Positions 35,174-41,768 of a stretch of 64,000 nucleotides of DNA are shown here, one piece after another. The stretch spans positions 186,001-250,000 of the forward strand of contig NZ_JAGETZ010000003.1 in NCBI RefSeq assembly GCF_017571495.1. Direction: 5' to 3'. The notes under the pieces are model-generated. The model had not been told where the DNA came from, searched no databases, and was given only the letters and a program-made list of their open reading frames with translations. Position numbers and translations under genes: made by a program. The DNA comes from Hymenobacter negativus. Lineage in GTDB: Bacteria > Bacteroidota > Bacteroidia > Cytophagales > Hymenobacteraceae. How positions within the stretch are numbered: the stretch's first letter is position 1; every line of letters begins with the position of its first letter.

Positions 35174-35599
35174 ATGCTCCTGAGCTCTCTACCTGATACC
35201 GATGGCAGCCGGTGTATTCTCACCTTTGATGAGCCGAATGGCTGGCTGCGCGCCACTTGGCGCGGCTTCGTGGATATGGAGGAGGCTATGCGCGGCGCCG
35301 ACAACTACCTCCGCCAGCTGGAAGGCTTGCGCTGCCCGTACTTGCTCAACGACAACGTGGCCCTGCGCGGTCCCTGGTTCGATTCTATCGATTGGCTGGA
35401 GCAGGTGTGGGTGCCACAGGCCGTGAGCATGGGGCTCCGCTACGTGGCCCATGTGGTGCAGGCCGATTCTCTGTCGGATACCATTACAGTCAACTTTCAA
35501 GGTCCGGTGGCGGGTGGACTGGAACTCCAGATTTTTCAGCAGGTGCCCGAAGCCGAAGCATGGCTACGTATCTGCCAGCAGCGTACCGTGTCGGCCTAA
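35174..35599 (+). CDS. STAS/SpoIIAA-like small protein
   Basis: This 141-residue protein (start MLLSSLPDTDGSRCILTFD) has a pattern of alternating strands and helices: GWLRATWRGFVDMEEAMRGA, CPYLLNDNVALRGPWFDSID and VPQAVSMGLRYVAHVV. That resembles the STAS/SEC14-type proteins common in Bacteroidota, where a conserved Asn/Asp loop follows the second strand. No phosphorylatable serine motif is obvious. It may be a cytoplasmic sensor or an interaction partner. It precedes the sce7726-like gene by 42 bp on the same strand and probably shares a transcript. The assignment is by pattern only. Confidence 0.6.
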   Translation: MLLSSLPDTDGSRCILTFDEPNGWLRATWRGFVDMEEAMRGADNYLRQLEGLRCPYLLNDNVALRGPWFDSIDWLEQVWVPQAVSMGLRYVAHVVQADSLSDTITVNFQGPVAGGLELQIFQQVPEAEAWLRICQQRTVSA

Positions 35600-35641
35600 A
35601 ACCTTGCGACGGTTGGTGGCCTGTTTATCTTTGGGGTTGCC

Positions 35642-36310
35642 ATGAACGACCCGGAAATTCGTGCCCTGCTCTACCCGCTACTCCTAGGTGGCGTGCACAT
35701 CGATGAGCTACCTACCGGTACCACCCGCGCCGACGTGGTGCACATCACCGAGCATTTTATGCACGGCTACGAGGTGAAGGGCGACGGCGATACCCTCCAG
35801 CGCGTGGCCAATCAGCTGCGCTGTTACGGTGAGGTCTATGACTTTGTCACCTTCGTTATTACTGAAAAGTACCTGGCCAAGCTGCTGCCGCTCTTGCCCG
35901 AGTGGGTGGGCATCCAAGTGGCTTCGGCCGAAGGCTTGCGTCTGCACCGTGCGGCAGGCTACAACGCCACCGTGGAGCGGGCGCCCATTGCCAAGCTACT
36001 GCTGTTGGAAGAGGTGAAGCAGTTTCTGATGGCGCGGGGCCTTGTGGGCGTGAGCACCTTGCGCGGCAAAGAAATCAGTCAGTTTCTGCGCACCACGCAG
36101 CTGGTGCCGCTAGCCAGCCTGGCGCAGTATGTGCGCGAGCGCCTCATGGCCCGGCTGCCCGAGCGCCTGCTCATGCGGGCCGAGCGCAAGGCCGAGCGCG
36201 AGCGGTTGCCACCGCGCCGCAAGAAGGCCCGGCCGAAGGCTAAAAAGAAGGTTGCTAAAAAACGCCCGGAACGAGTACCGCGAAGCGCTGCTTCGGCCAG
36301 CATTGAATAG
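35642..36310 (+). CDS. sce7726-like PD-(D/E)XK-type protein with histone-like tail
   Basis: This 222-residue protein has HGYEVKGDGDTLQRVANQL followed by YGEVYDFVTFVITEKYL and PEWVGIQVAS, the hallmark of the sce7726 family. The acidic/lysine set Asp31, Glu44 and Lys46 fits a PD-(D/E)XK nuclease core. Family members are uncharacterised and probably act on nucleic acid. The last 45 residues are Lys/Arg/Ala-rich (KKARPKAKKKVAKKRPERVP), like histone H1-type tails that bind DNA. It follows the STAS-like gene. A nuclease or repair role is an inference from fold and tail. Confidence 0.65.
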   Translation: MNDPEIRALLYPLLLGGVHIDELPTGTTRADVVHITEHFMHGYEVKGDGDTLQRVANQLRCYGEVYDFVTFVITEKYLAKLLPLLPEWVGIQVASAEGLRLHRAAGYNATVERAPIAKLLLLEEVKQFLMARGLVGVSTLRGKEISQFLRTTQLVPLASLAQYVRERLMARLPERLLMRAERKAERERLPPRRKKARPKAKKKVAKKRPERVPRSAASASIE

Positions 36311-36368
36311 GCAATTGCTACGCGAGCCGAATCGGAAATTCGGAGTACAGGGCTTTTCGGTACGTGGG

Positions 36369-37154
36369 CTACTTTTTCAAAGCTGCCGCTACCGCTTGGT
36401 TGAGTAAGGGTTCCATCACGCGGTAGCCGGCCATATTGGGATGCACACCGTCTTCGCCGTAGGCTTTTTTCAGGCCGTTCTGCTCGTCTTTCAGGGCAGT
36501 GTGGATGTCGTAATAGGCAAGGTGCTGCTGGGTGGCGTAGGCTTTTAACTGCTGGTTGAGAGCCAGAATTTTGGGCGCCGGATTCAGGCCCTTGCGCCAC
36601 CAGAAGTCAGTAGATGGCGCCACCGAACCCAGCACCACCCGAATGCCGTGCGCCTTTGCCAACTCACACATCGACATGATGTTATTCATTGTGGTTTGTG
36701 GGTTGTAGGGGCCGCTGTTCTCGGCAATGTCGTTGGTGCCCACTAGGATGACAACTGCAGCCGGATGCAGGTCAATTACGTCGGCTCGAAAGCGAACCAG
36801 GGTTTTGCCCGTAGTTTGGCCGCTGATGCCCCGGCCTACATATTCGTAGGTTTTGCCTCGAAAAAAAACCGAATCTTCCTTCACCCAGCCTTCGGTAATG
36901 GAATTGCCGATGATGACCACGCGGGGCCGGCTGGGGGCGGGGGCGGGCAGGCGCTGGTTGGCCGTGGCATAGCGCGCCAGTTCGGCCCAGTCGTTGTGCA
37001 ACAGGTACTCCCGTTGCTTGTCAGCGGCTGCATCGGCTGCTTTTTTAGCAGCTTCGGCGGCACTAGGCTGCTGGGCGTGAGCGGCTACAGCTAGGAGCAG
37101 GCCTCCAGCCAACAGCGCAGTGCGCCGGGTATGTTTGAAAACAGGATAATGCAT
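36369..37154 (-). CDS. Secreted SGNH/GDSL hydrolase
   Basis: This 261-residue protein (ATG at 37154) has a signal peptide (MHYPVFKHTRRTALLAGGLL, cleaved after AAHA) and the SGNH blocks: Ser in VVIIGNSITEGW, Gly in GRGISGQTTG, Asn in ILVGTNDIAENSG and the Asp-His pair in YGEDGVHPNMAGY. It resembles the esterase/lipase group that deacetylates glycans. The frame also opens at a TTG at 37181, but the ATG gives a standard signal. It lies next to a GH30 gene in the same direction, separated by a gene remnant, so it probably assists polysaccharide breakdown. Confidence 0.87.
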   Translation of the reverse strand: MHYPVFKHTRRTALLAGGLLLAVAAHAQQPSAAEAAKKAADAAADKQREYLLHNDWAELARYATANQRLPAPAPSRPRVVIIGNSITEGWVKEDSVFFRGKTYEYVGRGISGQTTGKTLVRFRADVIDLHPAAVVILVGTNDIAENSGPYNPQTTMNNIMSMCELAKAHGIRVVLGSVAPSTDFWWRKGLNPAPKILALNQQLKAYATQQHLAYYDIHTALKDEQNGLKKAYGEDGVHPNMAGYRVMEPLLNQAVAAALKK

Positions 37155-37173
37155 GAAAGACAAGGCGAACAGG

Positions 37174-37300
37174 CTATTCAAATTGCAGGTGCTGGTTGAA
37201 AAACGGCAGCAGCTTCTGGTACATGCGGCCCGTGTGCCCCATGACGCCGCTGCCGTGGTTGCCTGCGTACGGCGGGTGCGGAGGTAAAGCTCGGCGGAAA
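37174..37300 (-). pseudogene. C-terminal remnant of an alpha/beta-hydrolase-like gene
   Basis: Between the GH30 stop and the SGNH start, the minus strand carries an open frame of about 42 codons without a start, ending at TAG (37174-37176). It includes GNHGSGVMGHTGRMYQKLL then PFFNQHLQFE, which looks like the C-terminal end of a secreted esterase or peptidase, with a histidine where such enzymes have the catalytic one. It probably marks a deletion that removed a third gene from this carbohydrate-active locus. Confidence 0.5.
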
Positions 37301-37307
37301 GAGGTTC

Positions 37308-38762
37308 TTAGTTCATCACCAGCGTCATAATAGAATGCGGGGCGGCCGTGGTTTTGGCGCCCTGGCCAGCCATCCAGAGCTGGAATTCCTGGGGCTTGTC
37401 GCCGCTGTTTAGCACCACCACGGCCAGGCTGCCGTCGGGGTTGCGGAAGGCGGTGGTTTGCAGCCAGTCGCGGTTTGAGGCGGTGGCTATGCGCTTGGCG
37501 CCGGGGCGGATGAACTTCGAAAAGTGGCCGATGTAGTAATAGGCATTGGTGTAAATCAGCTTGCCGGCTTTGGTATCGGCAATGATGGGCGCAAAGCAGA
37601 AGTTGCCAACGTGGTTGGGGCCGCCGTTTTCGTCGAGCAGCACGTTCCAGTCGGTCCAGCCCACGGTGCCGGCGTTGAAGTCACCAATCATCGACATGCC
37701 ATACTTCTCGCCCAAGGCCCAGTCTTCCACCTTGGCCATGTCGAATTTCTCCTTGCAGCCTTCCGTAAACAGTAGGTTGGTGTTGGGATACGCCTCGTGC
37801 ACGCGCTTCACGTTGTCGAAGAGCATGCCGCTGCCGGTCCAGGTTTCATACCAGTGGTAGCCGATGCCCCACACGTATTTAGCGGCGGCAGGGTCGTCGA
37901 GTACGGTGCTGGCGCGCTGGTATACTAGGTCACGGTTGTGGTCCCAGGCAATGAGTTTCTTCGAGCCCAGCCCCCCTTTGGCCAGCGTGGGGCCGAGGTA
38001 CCCTTTGATGAAATCACGCTCTTCTTCGCCGGTGAAAATGCATGATTCCCACCTCTGGATGGCCATGGGCTCGTTTTGCACCGAGAGGCCCCAGATGGGA
38101 ATGCCCATCTGCTCGTAGGTTTTGATGAACTTCACGTAATAGTCGGCCCAGGTCTGGCGGTATTTTGCCAGCAGCTTGCCGCCGTGCAGCAGGTCGTTGT
38201 TGTCCTTCATCCAGGCCGGCGGACTCCACGGGGCCACATACAGCGTGAGCTTGCCACCGGCCGCCGCCATCACCTGCTTGATGAACGGGATGCGAAACTG
38301 CTCGTCGTGTTTCACGCTGAAGGTTTTCAGCGCCTCGTCCTTATCGGCCACGTAGGTGTAGCTCTCGGTCGAAAAGTCGGAGCTGTGGATGCTGGTGCGG
38401 CCCAGCGTGTAGCCAATGCCGGTCGTGGGGCTGTAATAGGCTTTCAGAAATTCCTGCTGCTGCGGCTTGGGTAGCTTAGCAAAGGTTTCGGCTGAGGCAT
38501 CCGTCAGCGCCCCGCCGATGCCGAGCATGGTCTGGAACGAGTGGCCAGGGTCGACAAACACGCAGACCTGGGTTTCGAGCGGTTGGGCAGCGGGCGCAAA
38601 CGTAAGGGCATCGCCGGCCGCAAGACGCTGGCTCGTGTTGGCTGCCGTGGTGAAGACGCGGGCCGTTTTGCCGGCGGCGGAGTAAGGGGTGGGTTTTTGG
38701 GCAGCGGCGCTGCTGAGGCCAAGAGTTGAAAGCAGCAGGAAAGACAGGAGATTGTTGGACAT
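37308..38762 (-). CDS. Secreted GH30 glycosidase
   Basis: This 484-residue protein has a signal peptide (MSNNLLSFLLLSTLGLSSAA) and the GH30 (glucosylceramidase/endo-beta-1,6-glucanase) fold. The acid/base Glu231 is in GLSVQNEPMA and the nucleophile Glu334 in LLFTEGCKEKF. Other family features are GIGGALTDASAETF, APWSPPAWMKDN and YHWYETWTGSGML. It probably acts in the periplasm or at the surface on beta-1,6- or beta-1,3-glucans, in line with the GH16 enzyme elsewhere in the window. It has no T9SS domain. The DNA upstream is decayed. Confidence 0.9.
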   Translation of the reverse strand: MSNNLLSFLLLSTLGLSSAAAQKPTPYSAAGKTARVFTTAANTSQRLAAGDALTFAPAAQPLETQVCVFVDPGHSFQTMLGIGGALTDASAETFAKLPKPQQQEFLKAYYSPTTGIGYTLGRTSIHSSDFSTESYTYVADKDEALKTFSVKHDEQFRIPFIKQVMAAAGGKLTLYVAPWSPPAWMKDNNDLLHGGKLLAKYRQTWADYYVKFIKTYEQMGIPIWGLSVQNEPMAIQRWESCIFTGEEERDFIKGYLGPTLAKGGLGSKKLIAWDHNRDLVYQRASTVLDDPAAAKYVWGIGYHWYETWTGSGMLFDNVKRVHEAYPNTNLLFTEGCKEKFDMAKVEDWALGEKYGMSMIGDFNAGTVGWTDWNVLLDENGGPNHVGNFCFAPIIADTKAGKLIYTNAYYYIGHFSKFIRPGAKRIATASNRDWLQTTAFRNPDGSLAVVVLNSGDKPQEFQLWMAGQGAKTTAAPHSIMTLVMN

Positions 38763-38772
38763 AAGAAATGAT

Positions 38773-38985
38773 TTAGGCCAATGGGAGTGACCAAAGGCCG
38801 GGAGTTACTGCTTTTTTGAACTCGATGTTGAAGCCTGTATCAGGAAAGCGCGCCACATAAATGCCTGGGCTGAAAGCCGCTCCATCAACGGTGTTCTCGT
38901 CTTTGGTAGCAGCTTCGGTTCAACACCACGCGGCCCGCCGCTTCGGCCACGCTCAGACGGCGGGCCTACGTATCGGTTGGTATCT
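38773..38985 (-). pseudogene. Frameshifted remnant of a T9SS C-terminal domain
   Basis: On the minus strand one frame reads RRLSVAEAAGRVVLNRS and, after a frame change, a second reads DGAAFSPGIYVARFPDTGF then NIEFKKAVTP before a stop at 38773-38775. Together they resemble the strand-loop-strand pattern of T9SS sorting domains (xxDxxGRxV then xPGxYxVR). No start or upstream body remains, so this is a decayed gene end. Confidence 0.5.
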
Positions 38986-39359
38986 GGTGGATTAAGCTAG
39001 CAGGCACATGAGGCACCGTGTATTATTAATGAGCGCACAATAAGTGCGGGTGCAATAGGCTGGCATGGATGGGAGTGGGGGAGGCGCAGATGAACAGCGA
39101 CGCGCTAGGCAAGGCGTCCGTGGCCCCTAGCTAGTCTGCCAGTCTCCTACATTAAGGCAAACAAATGTAGCCGCCTCCTTATCATCCAAAGCGGGTAAAA
39201 ACCTGCTTTCTGACTTGTTAGAACTGTTTTAAAGTTTCAATCATACACTTACTACACACGTGCTGTCGTCACATTTCAGTCCTGATTCTACTATAAATCC
39301 CTTTGGTACTTACTCACGACACACGTTAAAAAACAACTAAAAAAGGTGATTCGATTTGC

Positions 39360-39515
39360 TTAAAAGCCAACTGGCAGGGCTGCTACTGGCGCGGTGAAAT
39401 GGTCTTCGCTGGTCGTTACTGTCGGCGTGGTTTGCGTGGCGACTGCTCGGCCGGTTAGGTCCAGCAGGCGTAGCATCAGGGATGGATTGCTGGGCGGTGT
39501 AGTCGAGGTGCAATT
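39360..39515 (-). pseudogene. Second remnant of a T9SS C-terminal domain
   Basis: The minus strand reads PSNPSLMLRLLDLTGRAVAT then SEDHFTAPVAALPVGF and stop at 39360-39362. The LDLTGRxV and AALPxG elements match the sorting-domain pattern, truncated just before the final strand. No intact gene surrounds it. Confidence 0.45.
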
Positions 39516-40173
39516 GTTAGTCGGCCGTCGTGGGGGCGCTCAGCCTGCGATGCCAACTGCTATGGGGCAGATGCGAATAGTCCACGTACTAGGTGCTGCC
39601 TGTTTGGCAAAAGCAGGATGCTGGCAATCGACTGCTTTACCAATGGGAGGTCCATTCGCGTTGCCTTAGAGGAAGTGGGTTTGAGCATAGAAAATTCTTA
39701 CATGATGGCCAGTTGGGGTGAGTTGCCCCAAACGTTTGTGATAATTCTTTGCAAACGTTTGGGGTATTACACCAAACCCGTTGAGTACCCTTATTATTCT
39801 TGTAGATAAATTTTGAAAAAGTGCCTTTTTACTTCAAAAAAAGCTGAAATTCCCTGCTTGTGCATGTATTGGTCGCTTAAGCTATACTAACATAAGCTTC
39901 TGCCTTTCCTGTAACTACTCGAATTAGGATTATTCCGTAATCAGGCCGGTCCTTTGTGGCGTGTGTCTTAGCCTTCTGAAGAAGGTTCGAAAGCTGAATG
40001 CAACAGCTTGCGCTAGGAGCGATGTGAAGGTGTTATAACGCATTATGAGAGCCGCAATCGTTTCCGGTGGATTTTTCTTAAGAGGGACCCTTGTTTTCTA
40101 ATCCAGGCAAAAGTGGCCTTAATCGACGGTTAGGGGCATCTGGATAGCTTTGGGGCAGCGCATGAACGCAAAA
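39516..40173. other. Gene-free AT-rich stretch before the tRNA-like gene
   Basis: Apart from the double palindrome at 39726-39764, this part has only short frames without family character (for example 39618-39809). Composition is more AT-rich than the coding regions. It looks like decayed or regulatory DNA. Confidence 0.45.
39726..39764. promoter_or_regulatory. Pair of LacI/PurR-like palindromes
   Basis: The 10-bp palindrome CAAACGTTTG occurs at 39729-39738 and 39752-39761, centres 23 bp apart, inside a larger 13-bp inverted pair. A central CG with AAACGTTT flanks is typical of LacI/GalR-family operators such as PurR sites. Spacing near two helical turns suits paired binding. The nearest intact minus-strand gene is the GH30 gene, about 970 bp away. 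Confidence 0.45.
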
Positions 40174-40201
40174 AATCCCGGCCACTATTGCGACCGGGAT
40201 T
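40174..40201 (-). terminator. Rho-independent terminator of the tRNA-like gene
   Basis: An 8-bp stem (AATCCCGG with CCGGGATT) is followed on the minus strand by a run of T. It begins 4 bp after the tRNA-like 3' end. Confidence 0.8.
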
Positions 40202-40205
40202 CGTG

Positions 40206-40281
40206 CTGTAGAGAGAGGACTCGAACCTCTAATTTTACTAGCGAGATAGGCTAGCGCGTCTGCCAGTTCCGCCACCCCACA
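40206..40281 (-). tRNA. Unusual tRNA-like gene, Leu-type 5' half, anticodon reads ATC
   Basis: The 76-base minus-strand sequence folds as a cloverleaf: acceptor TGTGGGG with CTCTACA (two G-U pairs), a three-pair D stem in a leucine-type arm (GGCGGAACTGGCAGACGC), anticodon stem CTAGC/GCTAG with loop CTATCTC, a seven-base variable region TAAAATT, and T arm AGAGG-TTCGAGT-CCTCT. The D arm looks like tRNA-Leu, yet the long variable arm of Leu tRNAs is absent and the loop gives anticodon ATC (formally Asp) with a pyrimidine at position 37. CCA is not encoded. It has its own promoter box and terminator. It may be a degenerate tRNA-Leu or a specialised tRNA; isotype unresolved. Confidence 0.6.
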
Positions 40282-40294
40282 TTGTTTGCTAATT

Positions 40295-40302
40295 CAAAAG
40301 TA
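40295..40302 (-). promoter_or_regulatory. -7 promoter element of the tRNA-like gene
   Basis: TACTTTTG on the minus strand matches TAnnTTTG, 13 bp upstream of the tRNA-like 5' end, in an AT-rich context. The spacing fits initiation near the mature end. Confidence 0.6.
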
Positions 40303-40457
40303 CATAAAAGAATTATGAATAAAAAGGCAAGGGTTGATATTGTTTTTTATCGATTCTTTTAAAAACGGCCCAAAAGAGCCTGGGAATTAGCATTCCGAAA
40401 ACTATAACCCGCTCTGTGTGCTGGAAACAAAGGTTCGGCCCGTCTTATGGCACGTTT

Positions 40458-40465
40458 TATCTTTG
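40458..40465 (+). promoter_or_regulatory. -7 promoter element of dinB
   Basis: TATCTTTG matches TAnnTTTG and lies 18 bp before the dinB start, implying a very short leader. No LexA-like palindrome is evident nearby. Confidence 0.5.
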
Positions 40466-40483
40466 TTGGGATAAAAAGCAAGA

Positions 40484-41566
40484 ATGGTGGCTGCCGATTT
40501 TATACGCAAAATCATCCATTTGGACATGGATGCATTTTATGCTTCGGTGGAGCAGCGCGACCACCCCGAACTGCGCGGAAAACCGCTGGCAGTGGGCAGC
40601 GCGCAGGGGCGGGGCGTGGTAGCGGCGGCCAGCTACGAGGCCCGGCAGTACGGTGTGCGCTCGGCTATGCCGTCGGCTACGGCGCTGCGCAAGTGCCCGG
40701 AACTGCTGTTTGTGCCACCGCGCTTCTCGGTGTACAAGGAGGTGTCGCGGCAGATTCGGGCCATTTTTGCGGAATACACGCCGCTGATTGAGCCGGTGTC
40801 GCTGGACGAGGCTTACCTGGATGTAACCGAAAACCTGAAAGGAATTGCCTCGGCCACCCAGATTGCGCGGGAAATCCGGGCCAGGATTCTGGCGGAAACC
40901 AGCCTGACGGCCTCGGCGGGCATCTCGTATAATAAGTTTCTGGCCAAGCTGGCTTCGGACTACCGTAAACCGAATGGGCAGTTTGTGGTGCGGCCCGAGC
41001 AGGGGCTGGGCTTTGTGGAGGGGCTGGCGGTGGGGCAGTTTCACGGAGTAGGGCCGGTAACGGCGGCGCGCATGAACCAGTTGGGCATCTTCACCGGGGC
41101 CGATTTGCGGGCGCAACCGGTGGAGCTGCTGCACCAGCATTTTGGGAAGGCGGGGCGCTACTACCACGCCATTGCCCGCGCCGAGGACCATCGGCCCGTG
41201 GTGGCCGACCGCCTGCGCAAGTCCATGGGCTCGGAAAATACCTTTGCGGAAGATTTGACGCAGTTTCCGGAGCTGCTGGCGGGCCTGCAGCCGCTCATTG
41301 AGGACGTGTGGGAATATTGCCAGCGTAGCGGCATCCGGGGGCGCACCGTAACGCTGAAGGTGAAGTTTGCCGACTTCCAGCAGATTACGCGCAGCCGCAG
41401 CGGGGTGGGTGGCGTGCCCAGCCAGACGGTGCTGGAGCGCATTTGCCGGGAGCTGGTGGAGGGGCTTTTTCCGCTGGAAAAAGGGGTGCGGCTGCTGGGC
41501 GTTACGCTTTCCAACCTGGATAATGAGCAGGCCACAGCCGGGCGGCAGCTGACACTCAATTTTTGA
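40484..41566 (+). CDS. dinB: DNA polymerase IV (Y family)
   Basis: This 360-residue Y-family polymerase begins MVAADFIRKIIHLDMDAFYA, with the first catalytic aspartates in HLDMDAF, and has the second acidic pair in PVSLDEAYLDVT. ASAGISYNKFLAKLASDYRK and the helix-hairpin-helix segment FHGVGPVTAARMNQLGI follow, then a little-finger domain to the C-terminus. It synthesises short tracts past DNA lesions with low fidelity and may be induced by damage. The length is typical of E. coli Pol IV (351). A canonical beta-clamp-binding motif is not obvious, though the C-terminus (GRQLTLNF) ends with the LxLxF-like motif that can serve this role. Confidence 0.95.
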   Translation: MVAADFIRKIIHLDMDAFYASVEQRDHPELRGKPLAVGSAQGRGVVAAASYEARQYGVRSAMPSATALRKCPELLFVPPRFSVYKEVSRQIRAIFAEYTPLIEPVSLDEAYLDVTENLKGIASATQIAREIRARILAETSLTASAGISYNKFLAKLASDYRKPNGQFVVRPEQGLGFVEGLAVGQFHGVGPVTAARMNQLGIFTGADLRAQPVELLHQHFGKAGRYYHAIARAEDHRPVVADRLRKSMGSENTFAEDLTQFPELLAGLQPLIEDVWEYCQRSGIRGRTVTLKVKFADFQQITRSRSGVGGVPSQTVLERICRELVEGLFPLEKGVRLLGVTLSNLDNEQATAGRQLTLNF

Positions 41567-41768
41567 GCGACCAAGCCCGGCCGGATGGCACAGCCGTCGG
41601 ACCGGGAATGGCTGGGGGACAGCGTATGCCGATATTTTCGCAACCTTGGTCGGTTCTTTTTCGACTATGGGAGCAATTACTGGTGCGATTCTGGTTAAGG
41701 ATGCGGCATCTTTACCATCCGGCTACGCCGAAGCGTCCGGTCTTCCCTCTCAATTAGCCTCTCCCTAC

